Of a stretch of 64,000 bases of DNA, positions 35,992-45,227 are shown in pieces. Numbering within the stretch: the stretch's first letter is position 1; the number at the start of each line of letters is the position of its first letter. A program made the position numbers and the translations under genes. Source of the stretch: Emticicia oligotrophica DSM 17448 (GTDB lineage Bacteria > Bacteroidota > Bacteroidia > Cytophagales > Spirosomataceae); NCBI RefSeq assembly GCF_000263195.1, contig NC_018748.1:4650001-4714000 (forward strand). Reading direction: 5' to 3'. The notes under the pieces were generated by a model that saw only the letters and a list, made by a program, of their open reading frames with translations, did not search any database and was not told the DNA's origin.

Positions 35992-37407
35992 TTAAAGCCC
36001 TTCTACTTTTACCTCAATTTTACCCTTTGCCGTTACCAATGCTACAATACTCGTTGGTGTGAGATAGACCTTATCTGGTTGAACACTATCAATTTTACCG
36101 CTTAACTTCACTCCTTTTTTATATTCGGTATTCATAGAAGTTTCAATATTTTGCTTAGCATAAGTAATAAGCTCATCAACTGGTATACCGAATTCATCTT
36201 CAATCATCTTTACAAGCTTACCCTCTAAGAGCCATGCTGCAGCTTTAGCTAATATATTTTTGGTTTTAATATCAAATTGCGTATCCGATAATACTATTTT
36301 TTTCTTGTTTGGGTCATATACGGGTATCCCTTTTATATAGATTGTTCCTTTAAGACTCCCTTTAATATCAGCTTTGATTACTAAAAACTCATCACTACCA
36401 TAAATATCAATCCCAGTAATTTCAATTTTATACCTACCCTCTTGAAATTCATACGTTTGTCCAACAAACATCTTCTGAGCAATGGCTGCAGCTTCTGTAA
36501 ATAAAACATCACTCATGAGTCCAACTTGAAAATCATTCGAAATACCCGTTACAATTTTCAAATTAGGCACATTACTCACTGCAAATGGCGTAAAAGGTCG
36601 TTCACCAGTGAGTGTTTCAGTGTATGCTTTAATGCCTATTACAGATTTAATGTTTCTGCCCACAGTTCTTAGTGGAACCATAGAAATTTCAAGTGGCGTA
36701 AATTTTACCCAAGTACGATATTCTTCTGAAACCAAATATGGTTGTGTTGAAGCATTCCAAGCTTGAATTACATAAGGCTTCAAAGTCATGTTTTTAGCGA
36801 CTGCATCATCTAGAGACTTCGCAAACTTGGAATGATTACCATCAATAATTTTTCCAATAATAAAATCAATTGGTACATCAAAACCTACATTTAACTTGGG
36901 TTTTGTAATCCATTCGTAGCCATTAGGGGTAGTAAAGGTTTGAACTGACCAATCGGGCTTAATGGTGAATTTTGTAGAGAATTTAAGATTCATCTCAAAT
37001 TCTACTGGAATATACTTCATATAACCAAAAGCTCCTATTCCTTTTTCAGCCCAAACTTTTATTGGTACTGTAAAATCGAAAACATCATTAGTAGCGGCCG
37101 TAATTACGATATTTGATTTCTTCCAAACTTTACATTTGAAGTTATCATTGTTATCATCAGTATAACTATTATCTTCATAAATCAGACCATATACTGTGGT
37201 GTTGATTTGTTTTTCGATATCACTCATGGCAATATCGAAAGGAATACTAATATTTGAAAAAACTTTTTGCACGACTACGGTATCTTGTAAATAACTTTCA
37301 GCGGGTGCTTCTGGATTGGCCTTTTGAGCTACGACTACATGTGCTAAAAAAAACGATGAAATGAATGCAAGGGTTTTTAGTGTTAGAATCGCTTTTTTAC
37401 TCTTCAT
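35992..37407 (-). CDS. DUF4403 family secreted protein
   Basis: A signal peptide (MKSKKAILTLKTLAFISSFF, cleaved after VVVAQ) precedes a DUF4403 body with the repeated beta-rich half (FSNISIPFDIAMSDIEKQIN near residue 50) and a C-terminal half (ILAKAAAWLLEGKLVKMIED). The fold has been compared with lipid-carrying tubular BPI/SMP-type domains, but no biochemical role is established to my knowledge. The ATG at 37407 is chosen over an upstream TTG at 37440 because it starts a normal signal peptide. Length 471. Confidence 0.82.
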   Translation of the reverse strand: MKSKKAILTLKTLAFISSFFLAHVVVAQKANPEAPAESYLQDTVVVQKVFSNISIPFDIAMSDIEKQINTTVYGLIYEDNSYTDDNNDNFKCKVWKKSNIVITAATNDVFDFTVPIKVWAEKGIGAFGYMKYIPVEFEMNLKFSTKFTIKPDWSVQTFTTPNGYEWITKPKLNVGFDVPIDFIIGKIIDGNHSKFAKSLDDAVAKNMTLKPYVIQAWNASTQPYLVSEEYRTWVKFTPLEISMVPLRTVGRNIKSVIGIKAYTETLTGERPFTPFAVSNVPNLKIVTGISNDFQVGLMSDVLFTEAAAIAQKMFVGQTYEFQEGRYKIEITGIDIYGSDEFLVIKADIKGSLKGTIYIKGIPVYDPNKKKIVLSDTQFDIKTKNILAKAAAWLLEGKLVKMIEDEFGIPVDELITYAKQNIETSMNTEYKKGVKLSGKIDSVQPDKVYLTPTSIVALVTAKGKIEVKVEGL

Positions 37408-37456
37408 TGATTTTAAAATATAGGTTAATTTATTTGACAAATAACAGTAAATACTC

Positions 37457-38425
37457 TTACTTTATTTTAACTCGAGTTGCTCCATAACCAAATTTTTCTT
37501 TTTGAGCATCTTGAAACCATGCAACATTCTTATGCCCAGCTAACCTTTTTTGAATTTCTTGTCGCAATACACCATTTCCGACACCGTGAATAAAAATTAT
37601 TTCATCCATTCCAGAAGCAATAGCACTTTCAAATTTTAACTCAAACGTACGTAGTTGTAATTCAAGTATTTGGGCATTTGACATATTATTAGAATTAGAG
37701 GTTAATTCCTCAATATGTAAATCAATGGTTGACGCAGGCTTTTCAATTACTTTAGGAAGAATTTCATCAGTTCTGGATTCAAACATTTTCTCTTTTAGTT
37801 CACTTGGATTGATAACCAATGGGGCTTCTTCTGCGTCTAATTGAAAAAGGAAACATTCTTTTTGAAGAATTGGAGCCATTTTTTTGTGACTAAAAAATGT
37901 ATTTGCTCTCAACCTCAGCTTTTTTGAAAAAGGTGTCTTTTCAGAGAAATAACTAAAATTATAGTAAAATGCCTGAAAGGTAAGATTCCCCCAATTGTCA
38001 AAGTCTTTCAAATCTAAATCAATTGGAGATTTTTGAAAGGAACGGGCAGTTAAATAACCTCCGAGTAAACCTCTATGATTTTTTTCAGAACCTGAGGTTA
38101 AAGAATATGGTAAATCCCAATCGGTGTTATTGATGAGGTGAAGCGTAAGTATTTTTTCATTTTTTGGTAAAAAAGCTAAGAAAATACCTTTATCGGCTTT
38201 GGCTAAATTACCTATATTTTTTTGAGGTGCAATTACTTCAGTAACCTTTTGTTGTGGTTTGAAAATTTTATCTTCTGTTTTAGAAACAATGGCTAGTTCT
38301 TTTCTCAAAACAGGCAACTTAAAGCCTTCTTCAATTTCAACCTCAACAACATCATTTTTTAAAAACTTGGTTACAATCCCTTCTTCTTTCGAATGTATTA
38401 GTCTAACTTTATCACCGATATTCAT
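37457..38425 (-). CDS. DUF2027 and Smr domain protein
   Basis: The N-terminal segment (MNIGDKVRLIHSKEEGIVTK) is an SH3-like module, the middle is DUF2027, and the last 85 residues are an Smr domain. That domain shows IDLHIEELT and FIHGVGNGVLRQEIQKRL, with the GxGxGxL-type signature. Smr domains are DNA or RNA nickases related to the MutS2 C-terminus. The 322-residue layout is typical for Bacteroidota. It is followed after 49 bases by the DUF4403 gene on the same strand, probably co-transcribed. Confidence 0.85.
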   Translation of the reverse strand: MNIGDKVRLIHSKEEGIVTKFLKNDVVEVEIEEGFKLPVLRKELAIVSKTEDKIFKPQQKVTEVIAPQKNIGNLAKADKGIFLAFLPKNEKILTLHLINNTDWDLPYSLTSGSEKNHRGLLGGYLTARSFQKSPIDLDLKDFDNWGNLTFQAFYYNFSYFSEKTPFSKKLRLRANTFFSHKKMAPILQKECFLFQLDAEEAPLVINPSELKEKMFESRTDEILPKVIEKPASTIDLHIEELTSNSNNMSNAQILELQLRTFELKFESAIASGMDEIIFIHGVGNGVLRQEIQKRLAGHKNVAWFQDAQKEKFGYGATRVKIK

Positions 38426-38568
38426 ACACTATTTGTTGATTAAGACACAAAATTAATCAATGTTATAGCATATCATGCGAATACGTTTAATTTTATATTA
38501 AACAGGACCGAAACATCGCTTTATATTTTATTTTCAATTATATAACGAATGCAAAAGAGACAGCTTTT

Positions 38569-40656
38569 TTAATAACTTCCGAGATATTTTCTTACTCCCC
38601 ACTCAATACTAACTAAGGTCAAAAGCACAAAGAATAGCCACTTAAGATTAATAAATTCATTCATCTCCTCAGTGCTCGTAACTTTATCAGGAGCCTTGAT
38701 AGTATCAAAAAATGAGCTCAACTTATCTGCCGAATTTGCAGTAGTAAATTGGCCATTATTTTCTAGGGCCAAAGTTCTTAATAGATTAAAATCAGCCGTT
38801 GTATTCAAACTTTCTAAGTCGGTATTCCTAACAATAAATTGTCCCTCAACCAACTCGCTCTTCCCCAAAACTTGCGTTGATGCTTTATATCTATAAACAC
38901 CTTCCACAAGTCCAGTTAATTCGAAACGACTATTGTCCTTAGTGGTTGTGTAATTATAAACTCTTACTTTTCCTTTCTCATCTATCAACTCAAGTTTCAT
39001 TTCTTGATTATAGATGCGTTCATAAATATCGTTATAAGCTTCGTTTTCGAAAACTATTTTTTCATCAACTGAAAACTCTGGTGTTATTGGATAAACCCTT
39101 AACTTACGTTTATCATCCTTCACAGAAATTAGTTGTAATGATTTCATGATAATTTCATCCACAATTTCTTGTTTATCTGTCAGTGAAAACTCCTCTAATC
39201 TCCAGAGCCAAATCCCTTCTCCAGTCAAAACAGCACATTTACGAGCCACACTCGTATTAGTAATTAATAATGGTTTAGGTGTTGTTAGCGAACCAACTCT
39301 TTGATAAAGTATAGTTTCACTACCGGAATTAGGTTTATAATCACCAAAGGGTGCTAAAATGGGAGGAAGTCGTTCTAAAATACCTAGTTTTTCGGCATCA
39401 AGATTAAACAAATTGAAGTTATTATTAAACTTAGCAGTTACTTTATCAGCTCTTCCAACTTGAGAGGCAATAGAAATCGCTTGTTGTATACCATTGAATG
39501 CCGTAATATTAGTCTGATTGCCAAGTACAAAGAAAGTTGGCTTACCTTGAGCCAATAATTTACTCATCAAATTTGTACCTAATCCATAAATATCAGGTAA
39601 TTGATGTAAGATTAAAACATCAAAAGGTTGGTTTCCAATTTGATTAACATCATCACTTTGAATAATTTTAACCGTTAGCTCATACAAATCATTCTGCTCA
39701 ATGATACTTTTTAGAGCTTTCACATCAGGGTGTGGAGAAAGTGCAACTAAAAGCACTTTTTCTTTCCCATCTACCACATCAATATAAGTGTCTTTTGAGT
39801 TATTTAGAGTGGAAAATTCAGCATTGAGCGGTACAACCTCAATAGTAAATCGTTGCATTCCCTTTTCTTGAGCTGTCACATAAAATGTTACTTGTTTTAA
39901 ATCTTCTTGCTTATCAAAACTAATGACTTGTTTATCAATAATATTTCCAGCTAATTTTAGTAAAACTGTCGTATTTTTTCCCTGGAAACCAAAACTTGAA
40001 ATTTCTGCTTGTATTGGGAATTTATTACCTAAATAAGCAATTCTATTGGCATAAATAGCCTTTAACTTTACATCCTTTCTCTGGGTAGTATCTCCAACAG
40101 CAATTGAATGAATGTTAAAACTATACTTAGCATAAGTTGGAGAAACCCCCTCATTAACAATACCATCTGATACAACAACAACATCGGTCAAATTCCTTCC
40201 CTCATAGCTTGACTTAATATTAGTAAGCAATTTGGATAAATCTGTTTTCTTTTTGTCAAATTTTAAGTCGTTAATAGACCGATTTTCAGCGTTTTCATCT
40301 AAATTTTGTATTTCAACAGAAACACCTTTCGCTTCTATTGATTCTTTTAATTTTTGTAGTTTAGATTTGAGTTGGTTAAGTTTTTCGCTTCCAACAATTG
40401 TAATTGATTTGGAATTATCAATGGCTAAAACTACAATTGGCTTTTCAATAACAGACTTAATACTTCTTAATAATGGGTTCAAGAGCAAAAAGGCCAATAA
40501 ACTAACCAAAACACCACGAGCAATCGCTAAAAGCCAATTCTGAAGTGGATTAAATATTTTTTTATTCTGATATAATACAAATGCGTAAATCCCACCAGCC
40601 AATAAGCATAGTAAAACAAACCAAGGTGAAGATTGAAAAATAAATTCTGATTTCAT
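38569..40656 (-). CDS. VWA-like membrane protein (BatA/glutamine amidotransferase-like type)
   Basis: Two N-terminal transmembrane helices (about 13-30 and 42-60) are followed by a von Willebrand A-like domain. Its metal-site motif is IDNSKS (about residue 79), with a SDG strand (VVVVSDGIVNEG, about 160). Then come immunoglobulin-like beta segments, an alpha/beta middle part (DVLILHQLPDIYGLG) and a final transmembrane helix (WLFFVLLTLVSIEW). Such 695-residue proteins resemble the Bacteroides aerotolerance (Bat) membrane proteins in layout, but no other bat gene is adjacent. Function is unknown. Confidence 0.75.
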   Translation of the reverse strand: MKSEFIFQSSPWFVLLCLLAGGIYAFVLYQNKKIFNPLQNWLLAIARGVLVSLLAFLLLNPLLRSIKSVIEKPIVVLAIDNSKSITIVGSEKLNQLKSKLQKLKESIEAKGVSVEIQNLDENAENRSINDLKFDKKKTDLSKLLTNIKSSYEGRNLTDVVVVSDGIVNEGVSPTYAKYSFNIHSIAVGDTTQRKDVKLKAIYANRIAYLGNKFPIQAEISSFGFQGKNTTVLLKLAGNIIDKQVISFDKQEDLKQVTFYVTAQEKGMQRFTIEVVPLNAEFSTLNNSKDTYIDVVDGKEKVLLVALSPHPDVKALKSIIEQNDLYELTVKIIQSDDVNQIGNQPFDVLILHQLPDIYGLGTNLMSKLLAQGKPTFFVLGNQTNITAFNGIQQAISIASQVGRADKVTAKFNNNFNLFNLDAEKLGILERLPPILAPFGDYKPNSGSETILYQRVGSLTTPKPLLITNTSVARKCAVLTGEGIWLWRLEEFSLTDKQEIVDEIIMKSLQLISVKDDKRKLRVYPITPEFSVDEKIVFENEAYNDIYERIYNQEMKLELIDEKGKVRVYNYTTTKDNSRFELTGLVEGVYRYKASTQVLGKSELVEGQFIVRNTDLESLNTTADFNLLRTLALENNGQFTTANSADKLSSFFDTIKAPDKVTSTEEMNEFINLKWLFFVLLTLVSIEWGVRKYLGSY

Positions 40657-40757
40657 TAATTGTTAGTCAATAAACAAAGAGATGATGGATGAAAGCGGCT
40701 CAAATACTTACAATAATAACAAGTATTAGCGTTCAAATATTCTGCCAAGATACAAAA

Positions 40758-40799
40758 AAATGTCGTCAAGCAGAAGAAAACTTCTACTTGACGACATTT
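40758..40799 (-). terminator. terminator of fabG
   Basis: A long near-perfect stem with a 13-bp outer part (AAATGTCGTCAAG and complement) and a 5-bp inner part (AGAAG/CTTCT), closed by AAAA. On the minus strand four more Ts follow the stem. Confidence 0.92.
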
Positions 40800-40826
40800 C
40801 ATATTTAGCTTGAGCTTTTAGAACTC

Positions 40827-41573
40827 CTACATCAACATTCCTCCATCTACCTGGAGCGTTTGTCCAGTGATGTATTTCGACATGTCAGAGGCAAGAAAAA
40901 CGCAGGCATTTGCCACATCTTCACCTTGTCCGGCACGTCTCAAAGGAATATTTTTTAACCATTCTTCTAATGCCTTTTCATTAAGCTCTCCAGTCATTTC
41001 TGTTTCAATAAAACCCGGTGCTAAAGCATTTGAACGTATATTTCTTGAACCTAACTCCTTGGCTACCGATTTAGTAAAACCTAAAATACCTGCTTTAGAA
41101 GCAGAATAGTTTGCTTGACCAGCATTTCCCATCAAGCCAACAACCGAGGTAATATTGATTATTGAACCACTTTTAGCTCTCATCATTGGCTTAGTAGCAG
41201 CCTTTGTTAGGTTGAATACTGACTTTAGGTTTACACGTAATACTTCGTCCCATTGCTCTTCAGACATTCGCATTAAGAGTGTATCACGAGTAATTCCCGC
41301 ATTATTTACTAAAATATCCAATGTCCCAAATTCTGCTACAACATCTGTCACTAACTGTTCAGCTGCGGCAAAATCTGAAGCATCCGAACGAAATCCTTTT
41401 GCTTTAACTCCATAAGCTGCTAGTTCAGCTTCAAGGGCTTGTCCTTTTTCTACGCTTGATAAATATGTAAAAGCAACGTTTGCTCCTTGTTCTGCAAATT
41501 TCTTAGCAATCTCACGTCCAATACCACGTGAGGCACCTGTAACTAAGGCTACTTTGTTTTGTAGTAGAGTCAT
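40827..41573 (-). CDS. fabG: 3-oxoacyl-[acyl-carrier-protein] reductase
   Basis: This NADPH-dependent short-chain dehydrogenase reduces beta-ketoacyl-ACP in fatty acid synthesis. Motifs are GASRGIGREIA (residues 13-23), NNAGITRDTLLMRM (about 90), the catalytic Ser in NITSVVGLMG and the YSASK tetrad (about 156-160). Its 248 residues and C-terminal QTLQVDGGMLM are typical. It stands alone with its own terminator; a CAAAGGTA (minus-strand TACCTTTG) at 41606-41613 is a likely -7 box. Confidence 0.93.
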   Translation of the reverse strand: MTLLQNKVALVTGASRGIGREIAKKFAEQGANVAFTYLSSVEKGQALEAELAAYGVKAKGFRSDASDFAAAEQLVTDVVAEFGTLDILVNNAGITRDTLLMRMSEEQWDEVLRVNLKSVFNLTKAATKPMMRAKSGSIINITSVVGLMGNAGQANYSASKAGILGFTKSVAKELGSRNIRSNALAPGFIETEMTGELNEKALEEWLKNIPLRRAGQGEDVANACVFLASDMSKYITGQTLQVDGGMLM

Positions 41574-41631
41574 TATTAAGTGTATATTTTAATTATTTAA
41601 CTTGGCAAAGGTAATGTTAATTTGCTTAATT

Positions 41632-42561
41632 CTAAACAATTTTGTTCTGCTTCTGACTAACCAACTCTTCCCTAAGTTGCTTACTGGTTTTAGTACTACC
41701 ATCTGGCGACCAGCCTGGTGGCATGAATAATAGTTTTAATTTGGTCATGAAACTTGATGGCTTTTTCAAATCATTCCATAAGTCTTTCCAAGCATGAAAA
41801 ACAATATTGACAGGACCTCTATCTTCAAGTGGATATGTTAGACCATAACGAATAGGTAACTCATCAATTTCTTCTTGAAATGTACCAAACATTCTATCCC
41901 AAATAGATAGGCACATACCCATATTTTTATCTAAATATTCAATATTAGAAGCATGATGCACACGATGCTGAGACGGTGTAACAATTACGTATTCCAATAT
42001 TTTTAAAGGCATTTTACGAAATTTTGGAATATAACTTGTATGAACTAAAATACCATAAATTTGAGTGATAGAATACATTACTGCCATATCCGCAACCTTA
42101 AATCCTAGTAGAGATAAAGGAATAAAATAGATAAAACGGTAAAGTGGTTGGAAGACAGAAGAGCGAAAACCAACAGTAAGATTAAACTGTTCAGATGAAT
42201 GATGAGTTACATGTGAAGCCCAAAAGAATCTAGTATAATGGTCAACAAAATGCAGTAAGTAATACAAGAAATCTTCGGCTACAAATAATAAAACCCAATA
42301 AAGTATGGGATTTTGAACTTCAACAAAATGAAATTGATAAATCCATGCTAATATACCCCATGTAATTCCTCGAGAAATGAGGTCTAGGCCACCATTTAAA
42401 ATCATTAAATAAAGGTTGGTAATAGTGTCTTTAATGGTATAATAGTGGCGATGCTGATAATTACTAACTATAATTTCACTCAGAATAAGTACTGTGTAAA
42501 GTGGCGTTGAAGTAATAATAACCAACTGCTCTAAAGTAAGATTTTTAATTGTTTCAAACAT
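41632..42561 (-). CDS. sterol desaturase/fatty acid hydroxylase family protein
   Basis: A 309-residue integral membrane di-iron enzyme with four or more hydrophobic helices. The histidine clusters are HFVDH (about residue 105), HVTHH (about 117) and HRVHH (about 202), the HX3H/HX2HH/HX2HH pattern of the superfamily. Members hydroxylate or desaturate lipids, carotenoids or sterol-like molecules; the substrate here is not evident. It begins 6 bases after the rsmI stop codon on the same strand. Confidence 0.9.
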   Translation of the reverse strand: MFETIKNLTLEQLVIITSTPLYTVLILSEIIVSNYQHRHYYTIKDTITNLYLMILNGGLDLISRGITWGILAWIYQFHFVEVQNPILYWVLLFVAEDFLYYLLHFVDHYTRFFWASHVTHHSSEQFNLTVGFRSSVFQPLYRFIYFIPLSLLGFKVADMAVMYSITQIYGILVHTSYIPKFRKMPLKILEYVIVTPSQHRVHHASNIEYLDKNMGMCLSIWDRMFGTFQEEIDELPIRYGLTYPLEDRGPVNIVFHAWKDLWNDLKKPSSFMTKLKLLFMPPGWSPDGSTKTSKQLREELVSQKQNKIV

Positions 42562-42567
42562 ATTTTT

Positions 42568-43242
42568 TTACTTTGATTCTTTTCCTGCTACTACAATTAC
42601 GATTTCTCCTTTAACAGTACGATTGGCAAAACTAGCTATCACATCTGTTAAAGTTCCCCTAACATTTTCTTCATACATTTTTGTAATTTCTCTTGAAACA
42701 CAAGCTTGTCGGTCAGCACCAAAATACTCTACAAATTGCTCCAAGGTCTTTAATAATCGAAAGGGTGACTCATAAAAAATCATGGTTCTATCTTCCACTG
42801 ATAGTGCTTTTAACCGTGTCTGACGTCCTTTTTTTACTGGCAAAAACCCCTCAAAAACGAATTTATCGCAAGGCAAACCTGAATTTACTAAAGCTGGCAC
42901 AAAGGCAGTGGGCCCGGGCAGACACTCCACCTCTATCTGGTTTCTCAGACATTCTCTTACTAATAAAAAACCCGGGTCAGAAATAGCTGGTGTACCTGCA
43001 TCAGAAACTAATACAATTTTTTCTCCCTTTTTTATTCTTTCAATCACTTTGCTAAGCGTTTGGTGCTCATTAAAAGCATGATGGCTCTGCAAAGGTTTTG
43101 AGATGTCCAAATGTTTTAACAGAAACCCAGTATTACGGGTATCTTCGGCTAAAATCAAATCTGCTGATTTTAGTACATTGATAGCCCTTAAGGTAATATC
43201 TTCCAAATTGCCTATTGGAGTAGGAACTAATATTATTTTCAC
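42568..43242 (-). CDS. rsmI: 16S rRNA (cytidine(1402)-2'-O)-methyltransferase
   Basis: RsmI methylates C1402 in the ribosomal P-site decoding centre. Family motifs are PTPIGNLEDITLRA (residues 7-20), AEDTRNTGFLLKH, VSDAGTPAISDPGF (about 77) and PGPTAFVPALVNSGLP. The start is a GTG at 43242; no ATG is available before the conserved IILVPTPIGN. A CAAAATTA (minus-strand TAATTTTG) at 43256-43263 could be a -7 box. The sterol desaturase-like gene follows 6 bases later. Confidence 0.94.
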   Translation of the reverse strand: MKIILVPTPIGNLEDITLRAINVLKSADLILAEDTRNTGFLLKHLDISKPLQSHHAFNEHQTLSKVIERIKKGEKIVLVSDAGTPAISDPGFLLVRECLRNQIEVECLPGPTAFVPALVNSGLPCDKFVFEGFLPVKKGRQTRLKALSVEDRTMIFYESPFRLLKTLEQFVEYFGADRQACVSREITKMYEENVRGTLTDVIASFANRTVKGEIVIVVAGKESK

Positions 43243-43419
43243 AATTTTTTTTTCACAAAATTAACAATTTTAGTATCAACAATGAGTGATTTTTATCATA
43301 TAATCAAATTTGAAGTAGTCGATTTTGAGATACTTTTCACTCATTCTTAAAGCGAATTTACCACTAAATAAATTAATCAATTCAAAGTTTATATAATTTT
43401 CAAAATTTTCTGAAAATAC

Positions 43420-43450
43420 TTGACAAGTAAAACTTAATTACATATTTTTG
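43420..43450 (+). promoter_or_regulatory. promoter of the first tandem small-protein gene
   Basis: TTG (43420-43422) and TATTTTTG (43443-43450) are exactly 20 bases apart, the canonical layout in this genome. Transcription should start near 43457, giving a leader of about 38 bases. The rest of the 252-bp gap back to rsmI shows no other feature apart from the rsmI upstream box. Confidence 0.65.
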
Positions 43451-43494
43451 AAGAAATATTATTTTCTATAAATCCTAATTAATCCCATAAAGCC

Positions 43495-43629
43495 ATGTTA
43501 TTAGCAGCCTTAGCCCTTGCAATCGGTGGTATCATGATGACAAAAGTTCGTGAAACTGAAGAATTATATGCCCCTAAAGGTTATTTAGTTAACCTACAAT
43601 CTCGCCCACGAAATGTATATTACTATTAA
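43495..43629 (+). CDS. small hydrophobic protein of a tandem pair, 44 aa
   Basis: This frame is short but has a canonical promoter and a close paralogue 185 bases downstream. The N-terminal 15 residues (MLLAALALAIGGIMM) are hydrophobic and could form a short membrane helix; the rest is polar with ELYAPKGYLV and then LQSRPRNVY, ending YYY. Codon-level differences from the paralogue are mostly silent or conservative in the shared parts, which argues for selection on the peptide. I know of no described family with this motif. Location is probably the inner membrane. Confidence 0.75.
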   Translation: MLLAALALAIGGIMMTKVRETEELYAPKGYLVNLQSRPRNVYYY

Positions 43630-43813
43630 TAATTTGTACACAAAAATTATTATGGTATCCAGAGGCCAAAAGTAAAACTAAAAAAATCAGTTTTTCAAGC
43701 ATCAAAACTTAGATTTTATGACTAAAAAATCTGATAATCGGCACTTGAAAATTTATTAGTATTGCTTTTGTCTAAGTAATTAACAAAATTTATAGTATTA
43801 AACGTGCAAAACT

Positions 43814-43954
43814 ATGTTATTACTTACAATCGCCTCACTCGCAATCGGTGGTCTTTTAATGACTCGTATGAACGAAGAAAAAGAATTGTATGCTCCTAAG
43901 GGATACTTAGTAAGCTTACAATCAAGACCTCGTAATGTCTATTCATGGTATTAA
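43814..43954 (+). CDS. small hydrophobic protein of a tandem pair, 46 aa
   Basis: The second member of the pair. It begins MLLLTIASLAIGGLLM and ends with the same ELYAPKGYLV and LQSRPRNVY blocks, then SWY. About two thirds of the residues align with the first member, while the DNA between the genes does not align. No clean TAnnTTTG promoter was found directly before it, so it may be co-transcribed. A hairpin with a T-rich tail follows at 43980. Function is unknown. Confidence 0.75.
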   Translation: MLLLTIASLAIGGLLMTRMNEEKELYAPKGYLVSLQSRPRNVYSWY

Positions 43955-43979
43955 GATTTTACAAACATCTTAATTGACA

Positions 43980-44013
43980 ATGCACTTTTGGTGCATCAGC
44001 GTTTTTATTTTTA
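43980..44013 (+). terminator. possible terminator of the small-protein pair
   Basis: ATGCAC/GTGCAT form a 6-bp stem with a 5-base loop; a T-rich run begins five bases later, so the geometry is not ideal. Confidence 0.4.
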
Positions 44014-44040
44014 AAATTTGATGATTTATAGCTAAAAATG

Positions 44041-45186
44041 CTATAATATAGCTAAGTTTTTCTCTAAATCGTCAATTAAAGTTGAAGCCTCTTCTAATCC
44101 GATATAAAATCGGAGCATGCTTACTTGTGGGTCATCGGCACTAACAAATGCACATTTGGGCATAATTAGAGATTCGTGTCCTCCCCAAGAAACGGCAATT
44201 AGAAAATTTTGTAGTGATTCACAAAATTTCTTTATTTTATCAACGCGTTTTTCTTTAAAAGAAACCGTAAACATCCCCATTGGCATTTTCATTTGTCTTT
44301 GGGCGAGCTCTATTTGTGGATTATCATTACTAAAAGGATACCATAATTGCTCAATTTTATCCGAATTTTTTAAAAAATCAATAACTTTAAGAGTTGTTTC
44401 AGAGGATTGTTTTAAGCGAATAGACAGAGTTCTTAAACTCCGTAGCATTAACCACGCATTTTGAGGAGATAAAATATTTCCTAAGGTCATAAATTCATTA
44501 TGAAATATTTGCGAAATCTTCTCACGAGAACCACAAATCGCCCCAGCAACTACATCACTATGTCCGTTGTAATACTTAGTTGCAGAATATACAACTAAAT
44601 CAATTCCGAATTCCAATGGTTTTTGACATAGTGCAGTACAATAACTATTATCAATAATTGTAATTATACCCTTACTTTTTGCAAATTCTGCTATGCCCTT
44701 TAAATCTTGCAGTTCAAAGGTCCATGAGTTGGGAGATTCTAGATAGATTAATTTTGTATTAGGTCTGCAAGCTTTTATAAAGTTTTCAATATTTGTACCA
44801 TCAACAAAAGTCGTCTCAACGTTAAATCTAGTTAAAATTTTTGTCATTAAATGATTTGCCCAAGTGTATGGATTTCTTACACTAATTATATGCTCTCCAG
44901 CATTTATCTGTGAAATAACCGCATTCGAAATAGCTGCCGCACCACTTCCTACCATTAGACAGTCTTCAGCTCCCTCTAAAGCAGCCATCTTTTTACATAA
45001 CATGTCTACCGTAGGATTATTACCTCTGGTATAAATATGTTCTTCTTTTTCATTTTCTATTGCAAACTTAAATTCATCAACTGTTGGATAAGCAAAGTTA
45101 CTTGTCTGTATAATCGGAGGAGCAACAGCATTGAAGTAGCTCTCTCTTTCTTCTGCTAACTGATTAATTATAAAAGATTGATTCAT
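44041..45186 (-). CDS. Cys/Met metabolism PLP-dependent enzyme (cystathionine gamma-lyase/synthase-like)
   Basis: A fold-type I PLP enzyme of 381 residues. The N-terminal YTRGNNPTVDMLCKKMAALE, the cofactor-stacking loop (VGSGAAAISNAVIS) and the PLP lysine in YSATKYYNGHSDVVAG (about residue 208) mark the Cys/Met metabolism family. Members cleave or form C-S bonds in methionine, cysteine and cystathionine metabolism; the precise reaction cannot be told from sequence. The gene is followed upstream by an amino acid permease on the same strand (41 bases), so the pair may act on an imported amino acid. Confidence 0.88.
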   Translation of the reverse strand: MNQSFIINQLAEERESYFNAVAPPIIQTSNFAYPTVDEFKFAIENEKEEHIYTRGNNPTVDMLCKKMAALEGAEDCLMVGSGAAAISNAVISQINAGEHIISVRNPYTWANHLMTKILTRFNVETTFVDGTNIENFIKACRPNTKLIYLESPNSWTFELQDLKGIAEFAKSKGIITIIDNSYCTALCQKPLEFGIDLVVYSATKYYNGHSDVVAGAICGSREKISQIFHNEFMTLGNILSPQNAWLMLRSLRTLSIRLKQSSETTLKVIDFLKNSDKIEQLWYPFSNDNPQIELAQRQMKMPMGMFTVSFKEKRVDKIKKFCESLQNFLIAVSWGGHESLIMPKCAFVSADDPQVSMLRFYIGLEEASTLIDDLEKNLAIL

Positions 45187-45227
45187 TTAAAATAGGATTA
45201 AAATATCGCATTATCTGCACTTTACAA

